A DNA stretch of 64,000 nucleotides from CAZEGV01 sp964511645 (GTDB taxonomy: Bacteria; Bacteroidota; Bacteroidia; Cytophagales; JAAEPT01). Within the stretch, counting starts at the first letter, position 1; each line of letters starts with the position of its first letter. A program made the position numbers and the translations under genes. Positions 26,336 to 36,045 of this stretch are shown piece by piece. The stretch is from assembly GCA_964511645.1 (NCBI GenBank), contig CAZEGV010000001.1, positions 41,822-105,821 of the forward strand, given 5' to 3'. The notes beneath the pieces are model-generated. The model saw nothing but the letters and a program-made list of their open reading frames with translations, was not told the DNA's origin and ran no database searches.

Positions 26336-27565
26336 TTATTTTTTGACTGATAATTCTTTAAGTAAAGTTTCTTTTGCCTGTAATTTTCGTTGTTTAAGTC
26401 TTAATTGTCCTTCAAATAATTTAGCCGTTTCTCCAGTAGAAAACACTAACATTTTATCCATATTGTCCTCTAACGTTACTAATTCATCCTTATCCCTTCT
26501 CACACACTTGCGTAAAAATTTAATCATTTCAGTTTGATAAGCCTCTTTATCATCTTTTGAAACGCTCTGTTTTTGAAGTTGATAATGAACAAAACTCAAT
26601 TCATGTAACTTATCACATTGTGTATAAAAACTTTTAGCAATTTTTTTATCCTCAACGTTATACCTTGCTCTTAAAGAAGAGAAATTTCCTTGTAAGGTTC
26701 TTAGTTCCTTAGCATCAATCTCTGTTTCTGATAGTTTTAACAGCTCATCAAGTAAGTCTTTACGTTGAACTGTCTGACTTGATATTCCTTTTGAAAAAAC
26801 ATCTTTGCTACTCGCCGTGTCCTCCTTTGCCAAAGCTTGATTAAAAGCACTTAATTTTTCTTGATAAATTTCTGCGGGAACCCCACCTATCGTTTTCCAT
26901 TGTTTTTTTAAATCTACAAAATCAGACTTAAGAGCATCAGGTTTTAAGGCAATTGCCTTCTCTACCAGAAATTGATAATTTTCAACTCTACCCTCTATCA
27001 GCTCTTGTTTTTCTTCAAAATAAAGCTTTCTTTCATCAAAAAATTGTTGGGTCTTAGTAGAAAAACTTTCCTCTAAACTTTTTTCTTTATCTGCTTCAAC
27101 CCTTCCTGTTTTTATCCAATTTTGTTGTAATTCTTTCACTCTCTCAATTCCTTCCACCCAATTTTTGGCATCAATCACAACGTCAATATCTTCTAAAATT
27201 GCTATTTTTATTTCGGTGTTTTTCACCCGATTGGCTGATATCTGTTGCTCAATAACCTCAGCCATTCCTTGAAGTCTTTCTTCTATAACAACTAAGTCTC
27301 CCAAAACTTTTACCTCACCTATCTGACTCAGTAAATATTTAACTTTCATAATGTGAGACCCCTTGTTTTCGCTTTGATCAATTTTCTCTTGAAGTTTATC
27401 AACTTCAAGAGAAAATTGATCAAACCTTCCTTCAAAATACTTTACCGTATCTTCTTCTGAGATTTTTATTTCACCAATTTCTCTATCTGGGTAAGACAAC
27501 ACTGCTTTGAGAAATAATTTCTCATCTTTAAAATATCCAAAATCCATCATATCTTTATAAAACAT
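26336..27565 (-). CDS. DUF349 coiled-coil protein
   Basis: The 409-residue charged helical protein carries several DUF349 repeats, each with a conserved Trp: LQQNWIKTGRVEADKEKSL and DLKKQWKTIGGVPAEIYQEK. DUF349 proteins have been linked to DNA-damage tolerance in E. coli, but a role here is not established. Near the N-terminus (27373-27424) the coding sequence contains a perfect 24-bp inverted repeat. It is 24 bp downstream of the vWA gene and probably cotranscribed with it. Two nearby ATGs exist at the 5' end; I keep the longer reading. Confidence 0.85.
   Translation of the reverse strand: MFYKDMMDFGYFKDEKLFLKAVLSYPDREIGEIKISEEDTVKYFEGRFDQFSLEVDKLQEKIDQSENKGSHIMKVKYLLSQIGEVKVLGDLVVIEERLQGMAEVIEQQISANRVKNTEIKIAILEDIDVVIDAKNWVEGIERVKELQQNWIKTGRVEADKEKSLEESFSTKTQQFFDERKLYFEEKQELIEGRVENYQFLVEKAIALKPDALKSDFVDLKKQWKTIGGVPAEIYQEKLSAFNQALAKEDTASSKDVFSKGISSQTVQRKDLLDELLKLSETEIDAKELRTLQGNFSSLRARYNVEDKKIAKSFYTQCDKLHELSFVHYQLQKQSVSKDDKEAYQTEMIKFLRKCVRRDKDELVTLEDNMDKMLVFSTGETAKLFEGQLRLKQRKLQAKETLLKELSVKK
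27373..27424. repeat. Perfect 24-bp inverted repeat inside the DUF349 gene
   Basis: The left arm at 27373-27396 is the exact complement of the right arm at 27401-27424, with a 4-nt loop (TATC). On the minus strand it encodes FDQFSLEVDKLQEKIDQ. Confidence 0.9.
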
Positions 27566-27589
27566 TGACTAAGCCTGCAACTTGCCTCA

Positions 27590-29590
27590 TCAATACCTTC
27601 CTAATATTTTTCTTACTGCCCACTCGCAGATTAATAACACAATTAACAACACAAAAATCCATTTATAATGGATTATATCTTTATAAGTAACTAATTCCTT
27701 CAATAAAGTCGTTCCTTTATACTTTTTAACATCTAACGAAAGAAAATCAACAAGGTTTAAAAAATCCCCCTTATTATTTTTAGCTAATTTTTGTAAGCCT
27801 GATTGATTCATTACTAAATCCATCACTTCAATATTATTTTCTATTACAGAAAAGCTACCCTTTTTTATGTGTTTCACACCTTTATGGTTAATTTGAGTAG
27901 TATAGTAATACTTTCCTTGTGAAAATTGTTTTAGTTTATATACCGATTTAATATCTGACAGTACATAAGAAAATACTTTAGAACCTAATTCACCTTCTTT
28001 TTTGACAGTAACCCTAACAGGCATATTCCCTAATCGCTCTCCCGACTTCGTTGTAAAAGAAATATTTAAAACAGGCACTTCTATAGTGGAGTAAATTTGT
28101 TTATCCAAAAAAACCACTAAGCCTTGTTTATCCTCTTCTGAAGCACAGAAATTGATGAGCTTGTAAAAAAAATCTTCTACCACCTTCTCTTCCTTGCTAT
28201 TTTCATACATCTTTAACCTCCACCAACCATCTCCCAATACTACTGCTTGATGAGGTAATTGATTTGCTTTTATCGCTACGAGAGGTTTTTGAGTTTTTAA
28301 CTCTCCTACTCTCTGATTCAGCACCGACTCACCACTATTAAGTATAATTTCACCAAAAGGAACAGACAAGGGCTGTACGCTACGGAACAAATCAAAGTTG
28401 TTATGCTCTATAACAAAATCCGAAAAACTAGTATTCAAGACAGGAAGCACCTCATCCGCATCAACAGAGTATTTTTTAAAGTTAAACCATCCTAAATTGA
28501 TATTTTTTTTAGGGTCGATAATAAAATAAATACTCCCTTTCTTTTCTACTTTTTGTTTTAGTACTCCTTTAGGAATTATATCACAAAAAACATATACATC
28601 TGCCTCAGTATCTTCTGAAGAGAGTTTTTCATACTCGTATTTAATTTTGACATTATACTTATCATTACTAGATAAAATCTCATCCAACATCCCTATTGTT
28701 GGATGAGGGTAAGCGGCGTATATTAATACTCGTTTGCTATCTTCTACAACGTTAACAGCAAAATACCTTTGATTATTATGAGGGTTTTGTTCTTCATCTA
28801 TTTTTTTGACAAAAAGCTCGTACCGATGCACCCCTACTGATTTTGCATTAAGCATTTTTGTGTACACAGCAGTCTCATTTACTAATAAAACATTCTGTTT
28901 ATCTATTACCTCACCATCTTGCTTAAGAACAAGTGTCACCAAACGGTTATTAATCCCTTTTGCTCCAATATAAGCTTTGATAAGAAAATCATTTCCTTTA
29001 AAAATGCTCTTATTATAATTTACTTTTTTTATAAAAATATCCTTTTGCTCTACCGACTCTCCTAAAGCAATTACATGAATCGGCATATTATAATATTGTT
29101 GGCTATAATCTAAGCCTACATTATCAATTCCATCCGACAGAAAAAATACTCCTGCTAAGTTACTTCCATTGTACTTTTCCTTTACCCTTGATAAGGCTTG
29201 ATGTATTGGACTTATTTTAGCTTTGTACCCATCTATCTTCTCTACTACTGACTCTTGATAAATCTTACCCCCTAGTTCTATTTCTAAATGTTTGATTTTT
29301 GTTTTTATTTTTTGTTTTTCAGTACTATCAAGTACCATATCTACAGATTTACTATTGTCCTGAAGCACAACATAGCTTGGCAGAATCTCAATATTACTAT
29401 TGCTCTTGTATTGAGGTAAAAAAAATAGCAATAACAATCCTGCTACAGCAAAAAATCTAATTCCTGATAAAAAGTAATTTTGAAGCTTAGACCAAGATTC
29501 TTTTTTCTGATAAAGAATAAACGCATAAGCCCCTGCCACCACAACGGTAACAAGTAATTGCCAAAATGATATATAAGAAAACACATCCAT
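27590..29590 (-). CDS. Membrane-anchored von Willebrand A-like protein
   Basis: The 666-residue protein has two N-terminal membrane segments (about residues 10-27 and 42-60), a large extracytoplasmic part and one C-terminal membrane segment (IFVLLIVLLICEWAVRKI). A vWA-like segment begins with VVLQDNSKSV (a DxSxS-like MIDAS with Asn: DNSKS) and continues GVFFLSDGIDNVG. It resembles the vWA/BatA-type conserved proteins of Bacteroidota. The function is unknown. Upstream of the DUF349 gene and probably in one transcript with it. Confidence 0.8.
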   Translation of the reverse strand: MDVFSYISFWQLLVTVVVAGAYAFILYQKKESWSKLQNYFLSGIRFFAVAGLLLLFFLPQYKSNSNIEILPSYVVLQDNSKSVDMVLDSTEKQKIKTKIKHLEIELGGKIYQESVVEKIDGYKAKISPIHQALSRVKEKYNGSNLAGVFFLSDGIDNVGLDYSQQYYNMPIHVIALGESVEQKDIFIKKVNYNKSIFKGNDFLIKAYIGAKGINNRLVTLVLKQDGEVIDKQNVLLVNETAVYTKMLNAKSVGVHRYELFVKKIDEEQNPHNNQRYFAVNVVEDSKRVLIYAAYPHPTIGMLDEILSSNDKYNVKIKYEYEKLSSEDTEADVYVFCDIIPKGVLKQKVEKKGSIYFIIDPKKNINLGWFNFKKYSVDADEVLPVLNTSFSDFVIEHNNFDLFRSVQPLSVPFGEIILNSGESVLNQRVGELKTQKPLVAIKANQLPHQAVVLGDGWWRLKMYENSKEEKVVEDFFYKLINFCASEEDKQGLVVFLDKQIYSTIEVPVLNISFTTKSGERLGNMPVRVTVKKEGELGSKVFSYVLSDIKSVYKLKQFSQGKYYYTTQINHKGVKHIKKGSFSVIENNIEVMDLVMNQSGLQKLAKNNKGDFLNLVDFLSLDVKKYKGTTLLKELVTYKDIIHYKWIFVLLIVLLICEWAVRKILGRY

Positions 29591-29597
29591 ATAAGTA

Positions 29598-29631
29598 AAT
29601 AACGCATAAATAAAATTACTTATGCGTTATT
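29598..29631. terminator. Hairpin between fabG and the vWA gene
   Basis: AATAACGCATAA (29598-29609) and TTATGCGTTATT (29620-29631) pair perfectly around a 10-nt loop. It lies just after the fabG stop on the minus strand. Confidence 0.7.
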
Positions 29632-29650
29632 GTTATTAATTTCTACTTTA

Positions 29651-30397
29651 TTAAGTAAGCATTCCACCATCTACTTGCAATACCTGACCGGTAACGTAAG
29701 CAGACATATCAGAACCCAAGAACACAGCACAATCAGCAATATCCTGACCTTGACCAATTCTTTTTAAAGGAATCCCTTTTATCCATTCCGAAGTTAGTTT
29801 TTCATCCAATTGAGCTGTCATTTCTGTTTCTATAAACCCTGGTGCAATTGCATTAGATCTGATGTTTCTACTACCAATTTCTAAAGCAATAGATTTAGTA
29901 AATCCAATCATACCCGCTTTAGATGCCGAATAATTAGATTGTCCTGCATTACCACTAATCCCTACCACCGATGTAATATTGATAATAGATCCACTTCTTT
30001 GCTTCATCAATGGCTTCACAGCTGCTTTCACCACATTAAATACTGACTTTAAGTTTACCTTAAGTACAGCATCCCATTGTGCTTCATCCATTCTCATCAA
30101 TAAGCCGTCTTTTGTAATTCCAGCATTATTTACAATAATATCAATATTACCAAACTCTTTAACGACATCATCTACCAAGACTTGTGCCGCATCATAATCC
30201 GAAGCATCCGATTTATACCCTTTTGCTTTAATGCCCATGCTAGCAAGTTCTTTTTCTAAAGCTAAAGCAGAGTCTACACTCGACAAGTAAGTAAACGCTA
30301 CGTTAGCACCTTGCTCTGCATAACGCAAAGCAATTGCTTTACCTATTCCTTTTGAAGCACCAGTAATCAGTGCATTTTTTCCTTCTAAAAGTTTCAT
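29651..30397 (-). CDS. fabG: 3-oxoacyl-[acyl-carrier-protein] reductase
   Basis: The short-chain dehydrogenase (248 residues from MKLLEGK; an ATG two codons earlier is also possible) reduces 3-oxoacyl-ACP with NADPH in fatty-acid synthesis. Visible: the nucleotide loop TGASKGIGKAIA (about residues 11-22), NNAGITKDGLLMRM, catalytic Ser in NITSVVGISGNAGQ, and YSASKAG (Tyr and Lys of the active site), ending VTGQVLQVDGGM. Divergent to a lipoprotein gene; terminator downstream. Confidence 0.93.
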   Translation of the reverse strand: MKLLEGKNALITGASKGIGKAIALRYAEQGANVAFTYLSSVDSALALEKELASMGIKAKGYKSDASDYDAAQVLVDDVVKEFGNIDIIVNNAGITKDGLLMRMDEAQWDAVLKVNLKSVFNVVKAAVKPLMKQRSGSIINITSVVGISGNAGQSNYSASKAGMIGFTKSIALEIGSRNIRSNAIAPGFIETEMTAQLDEKLTSEWIKGIPLKRIGQGQDIADCAVFLGSDMSAYVTGQVLQVDGGMLT

Positions 30398-30475
30398 ATT
30401 CATCTATTTAATTTCAAACTAGAGTCCGCAAAATAGTTAAGACTTATAAGATTCGCAAGAGTCCTAAAAAAATAC

Positions 30476-30483
30476 TACCTTTG
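30476..30483 (+). promoter_or_regulatory. -7 box TACCTTTG close to the lipoprotein ATG
   Basis: TACCTTTG fits TAnnTTTG exactly but ends only 4 bp before the ATG at 30488. If used, transcription would start at or within the first codons, giving an almost leaderless mRNA. Confidence 0.4.
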
Positions 30484-30487
30484 TAGC

Positions 30488-31147
30488 ATGAATATTAGAG
30501 TATTTTACACCTTTTTAGTCATTTTAACAGTTAGTCTTAGCAGTTGCTTCGAATTGTTGGAAATAGTAACACTTAGTGAAGACGGTAGTGGTTCAGCCAA
30601 AATCGTACTTAATATGAGTAGAAGTAGAACACAACTTAATGAAGTAACAAAAAAAGACTCTATCGGTAGCATTAAAATTCCTTCCCAAGAGAATGTGCTC
30701 AAGGCACTGAGTCACGCTACAGATACTTTATCTACGATCACTGGGATATCCAACGCTAAGTATAATGCTAATTTTGAAGATTATATCTTTACAATGACTG
30801 TTGACTTTGATTCCCCAGAGAAATTAAATACTGCTTATAATATATTGTTAAGTGGTAATAAGCACCTACGAGACTTATTTATTTATGCTTACAACAGTAA
30901 TTTTTACTCTCGTACCATTAATAGTAACGCAATTAACAAACTCAAACAACACAAAACATTATTATCTCTATACGGAATAGATAAAGGTAGGTTCACAACA
31001 ATAGTCAAAACCAAAACTGAAATCACAAACATTTCAAATCCAAAAACTAGATTAGCAACATCTCACAAATCAGTACTTAATCAAGTTACGATAGAGGAAT
31101 TAATTAACACAAATAAACTCAACCAATTAAAATTAAACTTCGAATGA
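30488..31147 (+). CDS. Putative lipoprotein, unknown function
   Basis: The 219-residue product has a lipoprotein signal (VSLSSC, Cys about residue 20) and then an ELLEIVTLSEDGSGSAKIVLNMS segment seen in Bacteroidota envelope proteins that handle Ile/Ser-rich beta structure. I do not recognise a domain with a known role. The stop overlaps the ATG of the next exported protein (ATGA), so the two are translationally coupled and probably act together. Confidence 0.72.
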   Translation: MNIRVFYTFLVILTVSLSSCFELLEIVTLSEDGSGSAKIVLNMSRSRTQLNEVTKKDSIGSIKIPSQENVLKALSHATDTLSTITGISNAKYNANFEDYIFTMTVDFDSPEKLNTAYNILLSGNKHLRDLFIYAYNSNFYSRTINSNAINKLKQHKTLLSLYGIDKGRFTTIVKTKTEITNISNPKTRLATSHKSVLNQVTIEELINTNKLNQLKLNFE

Positions 31148-33042
31148 AAAAGATTTTTAGCACCCTAACACTTATATCTCTTACAAGTTTCATTGCTTTT
31201 GCTCAACCTTCCGAAAAAACTTTATTAAAAGTACCTAAAGATGCCATGATTGTCATGTCATTTAACTTTGAGCATTTTCTCGACAAAGTCAGCACTGATC
31301 AATTTAAGTCTTACGAAATGGTACAGTATGCCTATAAGATGATGAAAAAGGACATGGGAAAAGACAGTACAATTCTAAAAAAACTATATAAAAACCCAAA
31401 ATCTTACGGATTAGCGATTAATCCTGCCTCTGTCTATTTCCTTAAAGTGGATACCGCTGGAAAAAGTGTTAGAGACATGAATTTCACCAATGGGTTTATT
31501 GTCCCATTAAAATCAGGAAAGAAGTTTGAAAAATTAATGGTGCAAACAATGAAAGAAAAATTTATTGATTTTGTAGAACAAGAAAATGGTTACAAATACT
31601 ACCTTGACAATGGAGTTGTAATAGGCTGGGATAAAAAAAATCTTGTGTTAATGCTTTCTACAAATAAAGAAAAAACACTTTCCGAATTGAACCAATTTAT
31701 GACTCAATCAAGTACAACATCTATTATTGGTGATGTTACTGCAAAAAAAGCACTTAGTACGGGTAATGACATCACTTATCTTTTAAAGATTGCTCCTCTT
31801 TTAGGTGTTTACAAAAAAGTTTTAGCCAAAGAGTTCAAAGGAGATGATTTCCCTAAAGAGCTGAACCCTTCACGCATACTCTCTTTATTTAACCTAGAAG
31901 ACCAAAGTTCTACATTAGGGCTTAACTTTGATAATGGAACAATTGGTTATACTCAAACAAGTACTATAATGAAATCCCAGAGACAATTTAGCGACCTATT
32001 ACAAAATGAGCGAGTAAACAGTAAATTCAGACAATACCTTCCTCATAATCAAGTGTATGGTATATTATCATTTGCTACAGACATCAAAAAGATGAGAGCG
32101 ATGGAATATAACTCTGAAACACAAGAAATTGCTGATAGTGTGCAAAGCTATTTTCAAGATGTACTTAAATTGGTATTGTTAGAAAATGACTCTTCTGTTA
32201 TCCATCTCAAAGAGCAACGAGACACATTAAAATGGAATGATTATGATAAAAAGAAAGAACTTTCTAAACAATTAAAAACACTAAAAGACTCTCTTTATGT
32301 ACAAAAAGCAGACACTTTGCAGCACGCTATGGATTCGGTACTAACGGCATATAATCTTACTGAAGAAAACCTATGGAACATATTTAAAGGCGATTTCTTA
32401 TTAGCGTACACAGGTTCTCAAGCTGTTATAGATACCTTTCTTACACATGATTATATAGAAAATGAAGATGGTGATTACGAATATAAATCCGTAAAAAAAA
32501 CACGTTCAATCAATATTCCTAACTTCAGGACTTTTGCTACATCCAATGCACCTCAACTATTGATTCAAATACTAGACACGTTAGTCTCTAACGAAAAGCT
32601 TAATAAAGAAGATGGTTATTATGCTTTACCGATTCCGTTTGACAATGGTATTAATTTCTACTTTGCAGTGAAAGATAATATATTTTGTTTGTCTAACGAC
32701 AAAGACTTTCTAACCAAAACCTTTATCACAGGCAAAATGGTAGAAAACCCAGTATCTGGAAAAGTGTATGATTTGGCATTTGGCAATATCAGTGCAGGAT
32801 ATTTTGACATTGCTCAAGCCATCAACTTATTAGGAGATGCAAGACCAACAGGCTCTAGTGGTATGGTTTTACAAAAATTCCAAGATTTGTTCAACAATAT
32901 ATCAATGACATCCAACTACTATAACGGGGAAACTAAATCTCAATTTAACCTCAATATGAACGGAGAAAAGAATAGTATATTACTATTAATGGATATGGGT
33001 AATGAGTTATTCTTAGAGTTTAATGGTGGTAGTCAGCATTAG
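31144..33042 (+). CDS. Large exported protein, DUF4836-like, unknown function
   Basis: The 632-residue protein has a signal peptide (to FAFAQ) followed by VPKDAMIVMSFNFEHFLDKV, a beginning typical of the DUF4836-type exported proteins of Bacteroidota, which I assign with caution. Repeated modules of the form YGLAINPASVYFL and LVLMLSTNKEK alternate with helical stretches, and a Lys/Glu-rich helical hairpin spans about residues 345-395. No catalytic motif is seen. It overlaps the upstream lipoprotein gene by 4 bp and ends at a strong bidirectional terminator. Confidence 0.7.
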   Translation: MKKIFSTLTLISLTSFIAFAQPSEKTLLKVPKDAMIVMSFNFEHFLDKVSTDQFKSYEMVQYAYKMMKKDMGKDSTILKKLYKNPKSYGLAINPASVYFLKVDTAGKSVRDMNFTNGFIVPLKSGKKFEKLMVQTMKEKFIDFVEQENGYKYYLDNGVVIGWDKKNLVLMLSTNKEKTLSELNQFMTQSSTTSIIGDVTAKKALSTGNDITYLLKIAPLLGVYKKVLAKEFKGDDFPKELNPSRILSLFNLEDQSSTLGLNFDNGTIGYTQTSTIMKSQRQFSDLLQNERVNSKFRQYLPHNQVYGILSFATDIKKMRAMEYNSETQEIADSVQSYFQDVLKLVLLENDSSVIHLKEQRDTLKWNDYDKKKELSKQLKTLKDSLYVQKADTLQHAMDSVLTAYNLTEENLWNIFKGDFLLAYTGSQAVIDTFLTHDYIENEDGDYEYKSVKKTRSINIPNFRTFATSNAPQLLIQILDTLVSNEKLNKEDGYYALPIPFDNGINFYFAVKDNIFCLSNDKDFLTKTFITGKMVENPVSGKVYDLAFGNISAGYFDIAQAINLLGDARPTGSSGMVLQKFQDLFNNISMTSNYYNGETKSQFNLNMNGEKNSILLLMDMGNELFLEFNGGSQH

Positions 33043-33058
33043 ACCTAATTCCTAATTC

Positions 33059-33095
33059 AAAAAAAGGTCAAGAAATAATTTCTTGACCTTTTTTT
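33059..33095. terminator. Bidirectional intrinsic terminator
   Basis: An almost perfect palindrome: AAAAAAAGGTCAAGAAAT and ATTTCTTGACCTTTTTTT. It separates the exported-protein gene and the converging aspA. Confidence 0.9.
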
Positions 33096-33096
33096 G

Positions 33097-33190
33097 TGCA
33101 ATAGGGATAGAAACGACATCCTTTTTTTATCCTAAAACAATAACAAATAAAAAAGATACAGTGAATAGCCTGCCCCATAGGGATTGCCCT
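33097..33190 (+). repeat. Structured intergenic repeat, copy D
   Basis: GCAATAGGGATAG ... ACATCCTTTTTTTAT, ATAAAAAAGATA, AATAGCCTGCCCC, ending GGGATTGCCC. The closing pair is GCAAT (33098-33102) with ATTGC (33183-33187). It lies between converging genes. Confidence 0.75.
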
Positions 33191-33200
33191 AATTTTTCAC

Positions 33201-34604
33201 CTATTTAATAAACTTAGGGTTCTTAAGGTTTTCTGAAGAGAAGATAATATCTAATTTCTCTTTATCTATCCAACCTTTTTCCAATACAATATCATACACC
33301 CTTTTACCAGTCCTAAAAGCCTCTTTTGCTATTTCAGAACATTTCTCATACCCCAAGACAGGATTTAAAGCCGTTACGACACCTACACTATTAGCAACAT
33401 TGGCCGCACAAACGTCTTCATTTGCCGTAATCCCTACCACACACCTATCTATCAAAGTATGAATGGCATTAGTCATTGTATCGGTAGATTGAAAAATAGC
33501 GTACGACATCACAGGTTCCATTACATTTAGTTGTAATTGCCCAGCTTCGGCAGCCATCGTAATCGTAACATCGTTCCCAATAACCAAATAACAAACTTGG
33601 TTCACTACCTCTGGAATAACAGGATTCACCTTCCCAGGCATAATAGAAGACCCTGGTTGCATACGAGGTAAATTAATCTCATTGAACCCAGCCCTAGGTC
33701 CTGAAGAAAGTAAACGCAAATCATTACAAATTTTGGATAACTTAGTTGCCACCCTTTTCAACACGCCGCTAATCTGTACGTAAGCTCCAGTATCAGAAGT
33801 TTGCTCAATCAAATTTGGTGCTAAGAACAAGGGTAAACCAGTGATTTCAATCAATTTCTTGATAGACAGTTCAGGATAACCCTCAGGAGCATTAATCGTT
33901 GTCCCGATAGCCGTAGCCCCCAAATTCATTTCCAACAAAAGGTCTCGTGCATCTTTTAAGCACTTAATATCATCATCTAAAGTAACAGAAAAAGCATGAA
34001 ACTCGTCTCCTAAAGCCATCGGAACAGCATCCTGCAACTGCGTTCTACCCATTTTCAAAACATCCTTAAACTCCTCCCCTTTCACCTCAAAAGCTTTCTC
34101 TAATGCTCTTAAAGCATCAATCAAATTATTAATCCCATTATACAAAGCCAAGCGAAATGCAGTAGGGTAAGTATCATTGGTCGATTGAGAGCAATTCACG
34201 TGATTATTTGGATGAATAACATCATACTCACCCTTTTTGTACCCAATAAGCTCCAAAGCCTTATTGGCAATTACTTCATTTACATTCATATTAGTTGACG
34301 TACCCGCTCCACCCTGTATCATATCAACAGGAAATTGATCAATCAACTCACCAGCAACCAAAACATCAGAAGCATCTTGTATTGCTTTTGAAACCTTAAC
34401 ATCAAGTACACCTAAATCTTCATTTGTTTGAGCACAAGCCTTCTTAACCATCGCAAAAGCTTGAATAAGCCCCGAGTTATGCGAAATAGGGATTCCTGTT
34501 ATAGGAAAATTTTCTATCGCCCTAAGCGTCTGGATACCATAATACTTATCATCAGAAATCTCTCTTTCTCCTAAAAAATCGTGTTCTATTCGTGTACTTT
34601 TCAT
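33201..34604 (-). CDS. aspA: Aspartate ammonia-lyase
   Basis: The 467-residue enzyme (from MKSTRIEHDFLGERE) deaminates L-aspartate to fumarate and ammonia. It has the fumarase/aspartase superfamily signature GSSIMPGKVNPVIPE, plus GAGTSTNMNVNEVIANKA and HPNNHVNCSQSTND in the order of family members. Aspartase rather than fumarase is favoured by the N-terminal sequence RIEHDFLGEREI. An upstream ATG at 34652 would add 16 unrelated residues, so I chose 34604. It stands alone between repeat copies D and E. Confidence 0.92.
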   Translation of the reverse strand: MKSTRIEHDFLGEREISDDKYYGIQTLRAIENFPITGIPISHNSGLIQAFAMVKKACAQTNEDLGVLDVKVSKAIQDASDVLVAGELIDQFPVDMIQGGAGTSTNMNVNEVIANKALELIGYKKGEYDVIHPNNHVNCSQSTNDTYPTAFRLALYNGINNLIDALRALEKAFEVKGEEFKDVLKMGRTQLQDAVPMALGDEFHAFSVTLDDDIKCLKDARDLLLEMNLGATAIGTTINAPEGYPELSIKKLIEITGLPLFLAPNLIEQTSDTGAYVQISGVLKRVATKLSKICNDLRLLSSGPRAGFNEINLPRMQPGSSIMPGKVNPVIPEVVNQVCYLVIGNDVTITMAAEAGQLQLNVMEPVMSYAIFQSTDTMTNAIHTLIDRCVVGITANEDVCAANVANSVGVVTALNPVLGYEKCSEIAKEAFRTGKRVYDIVLEKGWIDKEKLDIIFSSENLKNPKFIK

Positions 34605-34715
34605 AACAGTATTTTTTTTAATCTCTCTTAAGGTATAAAAATGTTTTTGCATACATGCCTATTCTTACAATCTATTTTCAACAAAAAAGAAACAAGATAC
34701 TAAAAAAAACATTTT

Positions 34716-34787
34716 GGGGCTTCCACCGTTCGCCAAGATTAGTATGATAAAAACAAAAAAGGATTTCCACTACAATCCCTAAGCCGC
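34716..34787 (-). repeat. Structured intergenic repeat, copy E (internally shortened)
   Basis: On the minus strand: GGCTTAGGGATTGTAGTGG, AAATCCTT ... GGTGGAAGCC. The closing pair is GGCTT with AAGCC (34718-34722 and 34781-34785). The AGCCCGACC box is missing, so this copy has lost its middle. It lies between the divergent aspA and helicase genes. Confidence 0.7.
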
Positions 34788-34852
34788 CGCTTGGTCAGAA
34801 ACAAAAATAGCACCCCTGACCTGAAAACATAGGAATCAGTACTTATATTCCA

Positions 34853-34860
34853 TAACTTTG
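34853..34860 (+). promoter_or_regulatory. -7 box TAACTTTG before the helicase gene
   Basis: TAACTTTG fits TAnnTTTG, 23 bp before the TTG start. No -33 TTTG is visible at the normal distance. Confidence 0.45.
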
Positions 34861-34883
34861 CCAACTAACATAAAAAAGACACC

Positions 34884-35996
34884 TTGGAAGATTTCTTAAC
34901 ATTAGGCATAGACAAAAGTTTCGTAAAAGGCTTAGATGAGCTTAAAATCATAAAACCAACCGAAGTACAACAAAAAGCTATTCCCCTATTACTACAAGGA
35001 GATGGCGACTTTATTTGCCAAGCACAAACAGGGACAGGAAAAACTGCTGCATTCGGACTCCCTTTATTACAACGAATTAATCCTAAAAGTGACAAAATAC
35101 AAGGATTAGTACTCTGCCCAACAAGAGAATTAGGATTGCAAATCTCTAAACAACTCTTCAGGTTTACCAAATATAGTGACAAAATATTTACCGAAACAGT
35201 ATACGGAGGACCAAAACTAGAATTACAATTACGTAACTTACAACGCACTACACACATCATTGTAGCCACACCAGGTAGACTCATTGACTTAGTAGAACGA
35301 AAGGCAATCGATCTCAGTCATGTACAAGTAGTCATCCTTGACGAAGCTGACGAAATGTTAAATATGGGATTCAGAAAAATCCTAGAGCGAATTTTGAATT
35401 TTGTACCTCATGTCAAAAATAAATGGCTATTCTCTGCTACCATGCCACAAGGTATCAATATGATGGTCAAGCAACACCTCTCACCATCTGCTACAAAGTT
35501 AGAAATTGGTGGGAAAAGTGGCGTAAATAAAAACATTGATCATAAATATGTTATTTGCGACGAAGGTGATAAAACTCGTGTCGTTCTATCGTTTTTAAAA
35601 ACAAAACCTAACGAACAAGGACTCATTTTTTGTAAAACAAAAGATGCGACAAAGAAACTAACAGAGCAACTCCAAGCCAAAGGCATTAACGCTAACGGAC
35701 TTCACGGAGACTTACTTCAAAAAGACCGAAGTAAAGTAATGAGGGCATTCAAGAAAAAAACTTTACAAATATTAATCGCTACCGACATTGCCGCCAGAGG
35801 AATTGACGTAGAAGGACTCACTTATGTCATCCACTATCAATTACCCTCAAAAGATGAGTTTTATACCCACAGAAGTGGAAGAACTGCTCGTGCGGGTGGA
35901 TATGGCACATCTCTAGTACTTGTAACCCCTAAAGAAATAAAACAAATCAAATACTTTGAACGTAGTTTAAACATAAAATTTTCGCAAGAGAGATAG
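34884..35996 (+). CDS. DEAD-box RNA helicase
   Basis: The 370-residue protein is a minimal DEAD-box helicase. Motif I is AQTGTGKTAA, motif II VVILDEADEMLNMGF, motif III FSATMP, and motif VI HRSGRTARAGG. It ends soon after the second RecA domain with no RNA-binding extension, so it is shorter than DeaD or RhlE of many species. It starts at TTG 34884; in the same frame a stop lies 18 bp upstream and no ATG precedes the Q-motif region, so the TTG is forced. Probably unwinds structured mRNA or rRNA. Confidence 0.92.
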   Translation: MEDFLTLGIDKSFVKGLDELKIIKPTEVQQKAIPLLLQGDGDFICQAQTGTGKTAAFGLPLLQRINPKSDKIQGLVLCPTRELGLQISKQLFRFTKYSDKIFTETVYGGPKLELQLRNLQRTTHIIVATPGRLIDLVERKAIDLSHVQVVILDEADEMLNMGFRKILERILNFVPHVKNKWLFSATMPQGINMMVKQHLSPSATKLEIGGKSGVNKNIDHKYVICDEGDKTRVVLSFLKTKPNEQGLIFCKTKDATKKLTEQLQAKGINANGLHGDLLQKDRSKVMRAFKKKTLQILIATDIAARGIDVEGLTYVIHYQLPSKDEFYTHRSGRTARAGGYGTSLVLVTPKEIKQIKYFERSLNIKFSQER

Positions 35997-36045
35997 CACA
36001 CCTTATTTTATTAAACAATAATCCCCCCTACCTTGTGAGTGTAAA

